Assembly (NCBI GenBank): GCA_963585895.1
Contig: OY757912.1
Coordinates: forward strand, 82,663,154-82,727,153
DNA from: Sepioteuthis lessoniana
Lineage: Eukaryota > Mollusca > Cephalopoda > Myopsida > Loliginidae
DNA: 64,000 nt
Direction: 5' to 3'
This document shows positions 55,607 through 64,000 of this stretch, in pieces. Position numbers and translations under genes: made by a program. Below the pieces are notes generated by a model that saw only the letters and a program-made list of their open reading frames with translations, was not told where the DNA came from and did no database searches. Numbering within the stretch: the first letter of the stretch is position 1; the number at the start of each line of letters is the position of its first letter.

Positions 55607-56220
55607 TAAAAATTACATGCCCTCCAGGTGCAAGTATTTAAGTTTTAAAGGTAATATATTAAATTAGAAAGACTAACGAAACTAAATAAGAATGCATATC
55701 AAAAAAGATTACACTTAATTTTATTTAATTGATTTCTATATATAATTATGCATAGGATTACTTTTAAAACATTTGAGAATAAAAGAATATTATTAGAAAT
55801 CAATAATACCAAGTAATTATCTCTTTAGCTAGGTTTGTTAAAACCAGTACACAAATTATCCACACAATATACTAAGTAAATCTTTATTTCTTAGTAATAT
55901 ATAATACACATTACAAGATTTTAAATGCATTGACGAATAACGGGTTGTTTTGAGGTAAATTTCACTTGTCTAGACTTTAATAGACATTATTAACAAATAA
56001 GATGTTAATTAAAATTAAATGATAATTATTTCATAATCATTGAGAATATAATGTAAATAACAGTGATGTAGTTTCAGTTAGAGACAAAGACATATAATAC
56101 CCATTATTATAGACAAAGACATGTGTCCTCTGGGTACAAGTATTTAAGTTTCAATGTAATAAAATATTATATCAAATTAGAAAGACTAACAAACTAAATA
56201 CAAATACATATAAAAAGATT
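55607..56220. repeat. Direct duplication, about 515 bp apart
   Basis: 'caagtatttaagttttaaag' with 'aaattagaaagactaac' (55630-55680) recurs at 56140-56195; the sequence between appears single copy. Confidence 0.65.
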
Positions 56221-56569
56221 TGAAACAGAGGGAGTATAATTGAAAAATAGAATAGCTTAGGCACTATCTCTTCCCATCACTTTCAGCTTTCATTGCAAAA
56301 ATTTTCTAATTTAACTATTTAACTAAATTAGACAATAAAAAAAAATTACAGTTATTTTTTTTTTTGTTAATGGATTTCTTTTAAGATTTATTGATGAGAT
56401 TTTTGCTCATATTTACTAAAATAAAACCAAACGATTGGAAATCAAGAAAACCAAGCAAATATTCATTAAAATTTTTAAGATCAATATGCAAATTAGCCTT
56501 CCTGTTCATACTGTAAATCACTATTTGGTTATATACATAAATACAATTTCATGTTAATAATTGTCTACC
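56221..56569. other. No recognised feature
   Basis: AT-rich with a poly-T run at 56355. Confidence 0.5.
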
Positions 56570-57140
56570 TAACCCCAACAGTATTGATTTGCTGTTTTGG
56601 TCTAGTACTAGACCACCTAGCATACGTGCCGGGTGACCAAACAATGACAAGCATTGCATGAGACCTTCAGACCAAGTGAATCTATGACCAGCAAGGTCAC
56701 CTGGCTTTGTGCAGGAAGTCCTGGGAATAGTTTTATTTGAAACATTTTTTTTATATACAATAATTTTGTTTTTGGAGCAATGACTAACATCATTCACGTT
56801 GCACCTGGCCTTCAGGCCTAGTAAACCAATGACTAACCTTTGACCTGCAGCTCATGAGTCTCAGTTCATGCCAGTCCTCCTTCCCCTAAATCCCCACTAT
56901 AAAAAAGACCTTGTACTTAGTTTGAGGCACAGATAATTACTCCTAACCCAACAGTATTAATTTGTTGTTTTGGTCTAGCACAATCTATTTGGCATTCATG
57001 CCAGGTGGTCAAACAATGACAAGCATAGATTCACATTGCACTAGACTTTTGAGTTGAGTGAATCTATGACCAGCAGGGTTACCTGGCTTCATGCTGGGAG
57101 ACTTAGCAATGACTGGCATAATTCACATTGTAACTAGCTG
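56570..57140. repeat. Tandem duplication of a GC-richer unit, about 373 bp
   Basis: 'caacagtattgatttgctgt' (56577) and 'caacagtattaatttgttgt' (56950) start two units, both with 'tggtcaaacaatgacaagca'-type and 'gaatctatgaccagcag' segments. The first holds an extra AT-rich insert at 56730-56775. May be related to repeat H. Confidence 0.7.
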
Positions 57141-57154
57141 CACCAGTTGGACTC

Positions 57155-57515
57155 ACAAAGTGATTGGAGAAAAAGGTAGGTGGGAACTACACAAGGATGC
57201 TACATACTGTTTTGAACAAATCCTGAAATTAGTACCCTAAAAACACAGTAGGTGTACAGCCACTTGCCTTCCATCTCACAAACCATACATTTAAGATAAA
57301 CAAAACATACTGAGCACTGCTGGAGAAGCAGAGAAACTCATAAGCAAATTTTTCTTAAGGTCTTCCACACATGGACACCAGTGTTGGCTTACTAGCAAAG
57401 ACATTCATCAGCTCTGTGTAGATGCTGGATGCCAGCTAGTGGATCTGATGATAGAAATGGATAGTAAGAGAGATTCAAGAGAATCCATGCTATCAGCACA
57501 ACTTGATGATTATTA
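57155..57515 (+). pseudogene. RTE-like LINE 3' fragment
   Basis: Plus strand, 5' truncated. It covers the C-terminal 'NYTRMLHTVLNKS'-like region ('aactacacaaggatgctaca', 57186), the segment around 'cagccacttgccttcca', 'gagcactgctggagaagcag' (HCWRS region) and '...gatgatagaaatggatagt'. It ends in a short degenerate GAT/TAT-type tail at 57502-57520. Frames are broken by stops and indels. No RT catalytic motif is included. Confidence 0.75.
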
Positions 57516-58436
57516 TTCATATGATTTTGGCATAAAATAACTGAACAAGGGTTGACATGATGTAAAATCAATTCACCAACACTAAGTACATCATTTCTCA
57601 AGTTTCTTTAACTATTCCAAAAACCTATAATAGGTATTTCAAAAGTTCATTTCCTTTTTGGATGGGTCAAGAATTTTTCAGCAACCCTTGTAATGACAAA
57701 AAAATTAAATATGTCCCAAAATTCCAAGATTGTTCTATTTTGGACAAAATTAAATATCTAAACTTTAATCATAAAAAAATTAAGATAAAAAATTCAACTA
57801 AGATTTACTTTTTATAGAATACATATCAAAATTATCTCCCCATAAAATCTAATTTCAATATACTATACCAGCCATAATTTTCTATAAACAAAATTACAAC
57901 AGACTTTACAAAAATAAGAAAATATAAGCAATAAAAAGAATTACTTCACATGCACAAACACTATCTTGATTAAGATTACTCCATTCTTTAAAAAGTAGAG
58001 CAACTAAAAGTTATTCCAATTTCAAGTGGGACCAATGTAATGTATATATGCAACAAAGCAAACACTCTAGACATTCTTTAAGTTTTATCACATCAAAACA
58101 GAGTTGAGTGCTTAAAATTCTAAAGGGAACAATTACTTCAACACCAAGACAATCAAGTAGAGATTTGGGATTTTGTAAAACCTGCATTTACCCAAAACCT
58201 ACCAATCCCAAACCATTTGGTTTCCTTATCTAAAAAATAAAAAGTTCATATCACTATTTCTTTTTTAGAATAATAATATTTAAATAATCATAATAATACA
58301 AAATAGTTGAGTGATGTTTTACAAGTAGGATTTCCAGTTTTAGAACTTTTATTACTGCTTTACACAAAGACACTTAGTTATATCATGTTCCTTCAGAAAA
58401 TTTTCTTTCAAGAGCAAATCTATAAGGTTTAAACAA
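57516..58436. other. Shared-tail fragment then AT-rich sequence
   Basis: 57525-57572 resembles the SINE/LINE shared 3' end ('tttggcataaaataactgaa'); the rest is unrecognised. Confidence 0.5.
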
Positions 58437-58725
58437 TTGATTGATTTTAATAGCATATGACCTCATCTAGGGTTATTTTACACCTAGAGGTTAGGAAATC
58501 ACATTCATAATATGCTCAATTTTACATTTTTTTGTGTAGTTGTTTCTTAAAGAATTTTTTAGCACACAGTCCTATTGAAAATAATTTTTAAACAGATCTA
58601 TTTGACCCATAGATGAAACCCTAACAAGTACTACTACACCAAGGCAGAGCAGACTTGGGAGTACTCAACACTTCCCAGATCTTCAGAACTAGGGCCTCAT
58701 CATCAGATGCAGTCTAATGTCATGT
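58437..58725 (-). mobile_element. SINE-B, 5' head missing
   Basis: 'ttttaatagcatatgacctc', 'gtgtagttgtttcttaaaga', 'acccatagatgaaaccctaa', 'gatgcagtctaatgtcatg'. Confidence 0.8.
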
Positions 58726-58874
58726 TGTAATTTGTCTTCTTTTATAATAGTAGTCAGCCATCTTTTTGTATTTGGAAGCAAAAATATTTCAATGAACTTT
58801 GTATGTAAATTCAAAAATATACTAAAAAAAGGTATTCATACATTTTAACTTATAAAAAATAATATAATAATGAT

Positions 58875-60320
58875 AATTCTTGCTGGTCATCCAACACTGG
58901 CATGTCCATGCGTAGGGGACCATAGAAGAACATTACTAATAAGTTCATCTTTGCTTCTCCAGCAGTGTCCTGCATGTCTTGTTCATCTTGGTTCATCTTG
59001 GATGGTTTTTGAGATGAGAGGTAAGTGGCCATACAGCTGGTGTTTTGTGAAATGTTCTTTAAAATAGCACATAGCATTCTTGTGTAGTTACCATTAGGCT
59101 TTTTTCCATTTGTTTTGTTAGCTTCCATGTGGTGCATCCATACAGTAGTATGGACACAGCCACAGCTTGGAAAACATCCCATTTTATTTTATTGGATAGA
59201 CTAGACTTCTACATGATCAATAACCAATTGATAGCAGTTCACACCTTCACTGGTCATATGTTGACATTACTTTCAGTGGAAGAGATATTGCTGTGGAAGT
59301 ATGTGAACTTGTCTACTAATTCTAGAGACTTGTCACTTAGAGTGGAGATGGCTCCTTCTCATTTAAAATGTAGTGTTTTATTTGCTTTAATGTGAAGGCC
59401 AATGCCTCTGGCTGTTTGCTCTAGGCTATGCAGTAGGGATTAGGCATGGGAGGGTATTTGTAAGAAGCGCTAGATCATCTGCATTGCCTGTGTCTGTTAC
59501 AGTTTCTGCAGGAAATTGTCTGCTTCTTTTAGTGTAAAGCCATCTTTTATTAATTCAATTGATGTTCAAAGTAGGTAGTCAAAGTAGATTATAACAGTTA
59601 TGGTGCAAAACTTCAGCAACAATATCGAAGATGTATGTGTCTCCATCAGGTGAGCAAACCATTGCTTTAGTATTTTTAAAAAACATCATTATAGCTGTAA
59701 CAATTTCTTTGTGGGGACAATATGCTAGTATTATTTGTTCCATCTTGTATGTAATCAAATGCTTTGGAGAAATCTATGAACAATAGTGAAGTTTTGGATT
59801 GATTCCTCCGAAAGCTGTTCTGATTTTCCTAAGAATTTTCTTAATTTCAGGTTTGATACAGTTGAGAAGCAGAGGATAATAAATCTTAGTAGCTATAACG
59901 GTAAGAGTTATACCTCTGGAGTTTTTAGTGATTCCAAGGTCACCTTTCTTGGGGAAGGGGAAGATGCAAACTTTTGTCCATTCCTTTAATATATTTTGCT
60001 TATAGGCAGCATTGCATAATCGAGGAATTATGTCATCAAATTTTCTTGTCTTCCATGAATCTTCACTGCTTTTTATTTTTGTCAGTACTATGTTAAGTTC
60101 TTCCTCAATAAATTGTCTTACTTTGACGTCAAGTTGGCTTTTAATAATTTTGTAATAGGTCAGTGATTTTATGGGGGTTTTCCAAGCAGATTCTTGAAAT
60201 GTTCTTTCCACATGTATTCTTTCTTTTTAGCTAGCAACTTTTAGTTCTGCTCTCAAGATGCTCTTCCTTCTGCTCACATCATGCTATTCGTGATTGTCTA
60301 TCTTCTACAAAGTTTCTGAA
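58875..60320 (-). pseudogene. LINE reverse transcriptase, near-complete core, broken
   Basis: From 60310 downward: linker ('SRRKSILRAELK', 'TFQESAWKTPIKSLTYYKII'), 'QFIEEELNIVLTKIKSSE' (60110), 'WTKVCIFPFPKKGDLGITKN' (59970) and 'IKPEIKKILRKIRTAFGG' (59850). Motif A 'LLFIDFSKAFDYI' is at about 59785-59750, and the catalytic box has decayed to NADD (59474-59485). Then 'KFTYFHSNISST'-like thumb sequence, 'TTVWMHHMEANKTNGKKPNG' and 'NYTRMLCAI' (59150-59070), 'DMQDTAGEAKMN' (58975) and 'VFFYGPLRMDMPVL' (58920). Motif A keeps its aspartate; several frameshifts and stops elsewhere. This is the longest RT copy in the window. Confidence 0.88.
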
Positions 60321-60321
60321 T

Positions 60322-60640
60322 TTGTCTTCACTTACCAATACAGATATTAGCAATAAATATATGGTAACTTTAAGAAACAAATTTAATACTCTTCAGGGGA
60401 TATCTGAAACACAAACTTCAAATGACGAATATGAAAACTTTGTCACTGCCCACATGGAAGTAGCAGCAGAGTGTATACTAACCAAACCAAGAGCCAAATG
60501 TAAAGTTCCATGGGAGTCAATAATAGTTAGGAAAAAACAAGATAACATGAAAATAGCATCCTTAATTAAAAAAAAACAACTACAAATGCCAATGCCCAGA
60601 AACTTAAGAAATTCCAGAGAGGACTAACACATAGGCAGAC
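60322..60640 (+). pseudogene. Inverted 5' segment of the same LINE (endonuclease-RT linker)
   Basis: A 101-codon plus-strand frame including 'YENFVTAHMEVAAECILTKP' and 'KVPWESIIVRKKQDN', the linker between the endonuclease and RT domains of this LINE family. In the intact protein this piece lies immediately upstream of the first residues coded on the minus strand at 60310; only about 15 codons appear to be missing between them. It is therefore the inverted 5' end of the same insertion. The frame itself is intact but has no independent function. Confidence 0.8.
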
Positions 60641-60645
60641 TAAAT

Positions 60646-61547
60646 GTCTCCATTAAAAATTACTGTCATTTTTTATGGAAACTTTCTTTTCAAAGGAATT
60701 ACTTTTGAATGTAGATAAATACATGGATATTACAAATAACATGAATAAATAAGTTATCTGTCACACAGTAATTTTAGACTAAGATTCAAAAAGCCTAAAG
60801 GTCAAGTCAGAATTAATAAAGAAAAATTATTCAATGCATTCACTAAAAAGAAAATTCAATCTAAATAGCAACATTTTAATTGAAAACAATTTTATTTTTT
60901 AAGATGCAATATCATTTGGCTTCAGGATGTTTCTACAGATAAAATAACCTTTTTGCACTTCAATTTTTCAATCATTCAAACCAATTATAAAACAGTATTA
61001 CTATGTACTCTTACTATTGTATATCTCAGGGCTTTTCAAACTGTGCCAGAACAGCTCAGTGCATTGCTGAAAATCTCTAGGTACATCAATTTTCTAACTA
61101 AATATTTCATTAAATTCTTTTGATATGTATTTTATATATTTGGCTTAGCTCTCAAAACTTAAAATTCTTTATTTGAAATACATTATGCAAAAAGTTCAAA
61201 TATACCAATCATATTTTTTAAAAAATCAGTCATGATTCTAATACTGAAATTAAAATCTGATTAGCTACATTACTTCTTTCCTATAAACAGTAGTATAACA
61301 CCTAATCTTTATTGACAAATACATTTTTTATGACACTGTTGAGTTATTACGTGGAAGGAAAAGCAAAACATTACATACTCCAAAAAAACAGATCTCTTTC
61401 ATTTTTTTTAAAAAAAGCAATTTAAGAACAGTTCATTTTAGAATTAAATATAATAGAATTACAGGAATCTACAATCTAGATCTGCTGAAGAGGAAAAGAC
61501 TTTAAGAATTAATAAATCTGTAGTCAGACAGTTACTACTTGAATTTT
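60646..61547. other. No recognised feature
   Basis: AT-rich sequence beyond the LINE inversion. Confidence 0.5.
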
Positions 61548-61770
61548 GATCTGATTTGGTTTCTTTGTATAATGACATATGAACTTTCCTGGGTTATCTA
61601 ATGCAAAAGCCAGCTTTGTAGAACAGTAGTCGTACTTTATAGCTGGGGAAATAAGGGGGTTCATATCTTTCCTGAAGGTATTAGTCTGAAAGTAAATGTA
61701 ATAGCACAACTGGAATTTGAACTCATGAACTTGCTGTCCAACACATTAGCCATGACACCATGGGGGGACA
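61548..61770 (-). mobile_element. SINE-A, near full length
   Basis: 'tataatgacatatgaacttt' at 61568, head 'attagccatgacaccatgg' at 61745. Confidence 0.85.
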
Positions 61771-61904
61771 CCCCTGAATTTTGATCTGAAAATTTCTCTT
61801 TATAATATCCAGTCTCTGGAGAAGTATTGGATTAAGTGCACTGCGAAGTTGATGATGTTGAAAAATAAATATTTGTATAAAATGAATGCTTTTTCATCAT
61901 CAGG

Positions 61905-62320
61905 ATTGACTAATTTTAATGGCATGTCAACCAGTTTAGGGTTATTTTATGCCTAGAGGAAAATCACATTCAATGAATGTTCATATTTACACTTTTTGTG
62001 TAGTTGATTAAGAGGGTTTTTGTTGGGTTTTTTTTATAGACAGTCATACTGAATATGAATAATTTCTAAACTGATATATTTAACCCCTAAATGGGACTCC
62101 AACAGGTACTACCACTTCAGATCAGAGCAGACCTGGGAGTAACATTATAAAAGGGGTTACTCAGCACTCCTGAAGGCTTCAGAACTGGATCCTCAATATT
62201 AGATGCAGTTTAATGTCATACCCAAGACACACCATTTTTGGGGGTGTTGGGGAGGGGGTCTTATCCTTCAGCAGGAGATGCAGTCAGTGTATTCTAAGTC
62301 CCACTGACAGAGCTATTCAT
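61905..62320 (-). mobile_element. SINE-B, full length
   Basis: 'ttttaatggcatgtcaacca', 'gtgtagttgattaagagg', body 'acccctaaatgggactcc', head 'tctaagtcccactgacag' at 62294. Confidence 0.88.
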
Positions 62321-62536
62321 CATTAGGCTACAGACCTAGGGTTTTCAAATTAACAAGAATAAGTTATATATTTATATCAGTTTTTAAAAACAAACATTAA
62401 TTCATTTAAAAAAAAAAAAAAAGAATTTAAAGATTTTTTCTGTTGATTTGAAAATATTTGATTTATAGTTGGATAGCTGCATTAAAATCACCTAGCAATT
62501 AAAAACACTAAAGAAGAAAACACCCTATAATCATGT

Positions 62537-62590
62537 TAATTACACAAGAATGTTGCGAGCAATATTGAACAAGTCCTGGTGGCAAAACTT
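62537..62590 (+). mobile_element. Short RTE-like LINE fragment
   Basis: 'aattacacaagaatgttgcg' encodes 'NYTRMLRAILNKSWW', close to the family consensus, then stops abruptly at a Penelope-like fragment. Confidence 0.75.
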
Positions 62591-62599
62591 TCAAAACTC

Positions 62600-62700
62600 T
62601 TTAAAAACACTCTTTATACATGCAAGCAATCCCTGATGATGGCCTATGAAAGGCCCAAAAGCGCTCAGGACAATTTTGATAAATTCATCCACAAATTCCG
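62600..62700 (+). mobile_element. Penelope-like terminal fragment (candidate)
   Basis: Carries the hammerhead-like segment at 62630-62670; the flanks have no other recognisable coding sequence. Confidence 0.4.
62630..62672 (+). ncRNA. Degenerate hammerhead-like motif
   Basis: Core CTGATGA (62633-62639), one extra T as in the 33.2-kb motif, stem II GGCC/GGCC (62641-62644, 62652-62655), then CAAAA where C-GAAA is expected (a CpG-to-CA change). A loop-less AGC/GCT stem III (62660-62665) and TC follow, then 'aggac' able to pair weakly with 'tcc' upstream. Probably inactive. Confidence 0.4.
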
Positions 62701-62798
62701 ACCTGAAACCAAGACACCTTATCTTAATAAAATTATATAGAGAAAATGTGTCTTTATTATTTAATCAAACATTTTTAAATGAAAGACTGCTGCTCAAT

Positions 62799-62802
62799 TA
62801 TA

Positions 62803-62833
<31 letters not shown>

Positions 62834-62897
62834 GTTATTCAAAAAGTTCTAAGCTTCACCCAGATTTTAATTTGTTGTACACCTCTCACTTTTATAT

Positions 62898-62931
<34 letters not shown>
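62799..62931. repeat. Two (TA)n arrays
   Basis: TA arrays at 62799-62825 and 62903-62931 separated by about 75 bp. Confidence 0.95.
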
Positions 62932-62934
<3 letters not shown>

Positions 62935-62989
62935 TCTACTTGCATCACTTCCAGCATCAAATAGACTCACCTGAATGATTTTTCACTGG

Positions 62990-63155
62990 TTAGGTGATCT
63001 TCCTAACTCCCAATATTCCTATGACAGTTTGAATTCAGAGTTTTTCTTCTCCTAGACTGGTTGCCCAATCAAGTTTGCCCTATTTACCCATAGCTGGAGG
63101 GAGAAGTGATGAATTTATGCTTTTCTCAAGAATATTAGTATAAAGTGAAATGAAT
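62990..63155 (-). mobile_element. SINE-C, partial
   Basis: 'gtttgaattcagagtttttc', 'ctagactggttgcccaatca', 'gccctatttacccatagctg'. Confidence 0.8.
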
Positions 63156-63779
63156 TCTCCTATTATACTTAAGATAAATATCTTTAGAAATTTGATTTCC
63201 TATTTCTGTTTTTCAGAAAAGTCCAGGAATAATAAATTACAATCTTTTCACCCTTCAATAGAGATGTTAAAAAAAAGGGAAAGAAAAGGAGAAAGAAAGA
63301 GACCTTGTTTTTTGCCAGGGTCAAACTGATAGTGGTTTGGGTTCCTGGGGTAAATGGAATTATGAGCTTCTTAACCCACCATCACATACATACAAATTTA
63401 ATCATATACTTGTTTGTAAAAGTTCCATGTCTAAAAAAAAAAGAAAAAAAGAGAAAGAGAGAGAGAGATAGAGATAGAGATATCTATTGGGATGTTTCCA
63501 GATTTTTACCAACATATCTCACAGTTTATTAATAGAACAGCAAGGAATTGTGGTATTAGAATATTTTAGCTATAACAGATTAATTTCTTTGGGGTTACTT
63601 CAAAAATTAGATTTTTGCTCCTTGGGCCTGTTGGTGCTTTGGGTTCTTGGAAAATGCCTGATTGCCTGACTACTCACAGCCCATCCTTGATTTTCTACAA
63701 TCTAAGCAATTTTCTAAAGCCTCAAGGATTTGCTGGAATTAGATTCTTAAAATATGATACTAACAGGTAAGAGTTAACA
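63156..63779. other. Purine-rich runs, no gene
   Basis: GA-rich segments at 63275-63302 and 63436-63482; small plus frames (63305-63532, 63487-63669) have no domains. Confidence 0.6.
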
Positions 63780-63782
63780 ATC

Positions 63783-64000
63783 AGTTTTTATCCTGGCGGC
63801 AACACCCCACAAGACACCAGCTGTACGGCCACTTGCCTCCCATCACGCAAACTATTCAAGTTAGACGAGCCAGACACGCAGGACACTGCTGGAGAAGCAA
63901 GGACGAACTCATAAGTGACGTACTCCTATGGACCCCCGCATATGGCCAAGCAAAAGCAGGATGACCAGCTTGAACATACATACAGCAGCTATGTGAGGAT
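63783..64000 (+). pseudogene. RTE-like LINE C-terminal region, well preserved, cut by window edge
   Basis: One continuous plus frame encodes 'WRQHPTRHQLYGHLPPITQT', 'IQVRRARHAGHCWRSKDELI', 'SDVLLWTPAYGQAKAG', then TGA in place of an Arg codon (63961, a CGA-to-TGA type change), then 'YIQQLCED'. It is GC-richer and retains many CpGs, so it is the youngest LINE fragment here. It is 5' truncated at 63783; the 3' end lies beyond the window. With one nonsense change and no RT core it cannot act alone. Confidence 0.85.

Larger units (their letters stand above)
58870..60645 (-). mobile_element. RTE-like LINE with 5' inversion
   Basis: Minus-strand RT part (60320 down to 58875) and a plus-strand segment (60322-60640) from further upstream in the same ORF meet head to head near 60325. 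The 3' end is lost: coding stops at the 'PAR' position, followed by ATT/ATC-rich sequence. Confidence 0.8.

Noticed and set aside
59786..59989. 67-codon plus-strand frame
   Set aside because: Antisense of the LINE RT motif region.

Overview
The window is strongly AT-rich eukaryotic DNA with almost no protein-coding capacity of its own. It is packed with short dispersed repeats, decayed transposons and microsatellites. No rRNA, host tRNA gene or CRISPR array was seen, and no complete host gene. The mixture suggests an invertebrate, probably a mollusc, and octopus-type cephalopod DNA fits best: several tRNA-derived SINE families, RTE-like LINEs ending in trinucleotide tails, GVQW3/SETMAR-type mariners, Tc1 and Penelope-like elements. 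That species guess rests on general knowledge of these families and is not proven by the sequence.

Repeat families (letters are mine). SINE-A: about 240 bp, tRNA-like head, 3' end reading roughly 'aaataacccatgaaggttg' then 'atatgccattaaa'. SINE-B: about 270-450 bp, head 'tagaatacac', a variable internal tandem array and the same 3' end as A. SINE-C: about 300 bp, tRNA-like head, 3' end 'gaccttgtgtcacatcctg' and then '...gttgggtaaatacat'. Smaller sets are E, G, I (tRNA-like heads), J (carries a hammerhead-like fold), D, F, K and H (unclassified).

Layout. 0-6 kb: a J copy, a K repeat interrupted by a SINE-B with an uninterrupted paralogue nearby, a mariner-derived element with terminal repeats, and a 3' LINE fragment with a (TCA)n tail. 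7-10.5 kb: an internally deleted mariner with both terminal repeats, a 67-bp minisatellite and a third mariner remnant. 11.6-15.3 kb: a terminal-repeat element with a nested SINE, then an ORF1 (CCHC gag-like) LINE relic with no visible reverse transcriptase, whose two ends resemble SINE-B. 16-28 kb: SINE-rich, with a candidate solo LTR in a minisatellite and a CpG-rich block at 21.4-22.4 kb. 29.8-34.4 kb: a second J copy, a Tc1 remnant abutting an RTE-like LINE, then a Penelope-like element with inverted terminal repeats, a hammerhead ribozyme candidate, a decayed reverse transcriptase and a GIY-YIG endonuclease tail. 36-38.7 kb: a possible terminal exon pair of a host gene and another LINE fragment. 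39-55 kb: dense SINE-C/A/B copies and an LTR-element remnant. 56-64 kb: LINE fragments, including one with a 5' inversion typical of twin priming and a well-preserved copy running off the right edge.

Nothing here forms an operon or pathway. The functional story is of retroelements sharing parts: SINE-A, SINE-B and the ORF1 LINE share a 3' end, SINE-B and the LINE share a 5' head, F and C form a chimera, and three separate repeat contexts carry hammerhead-like RNA motifs.
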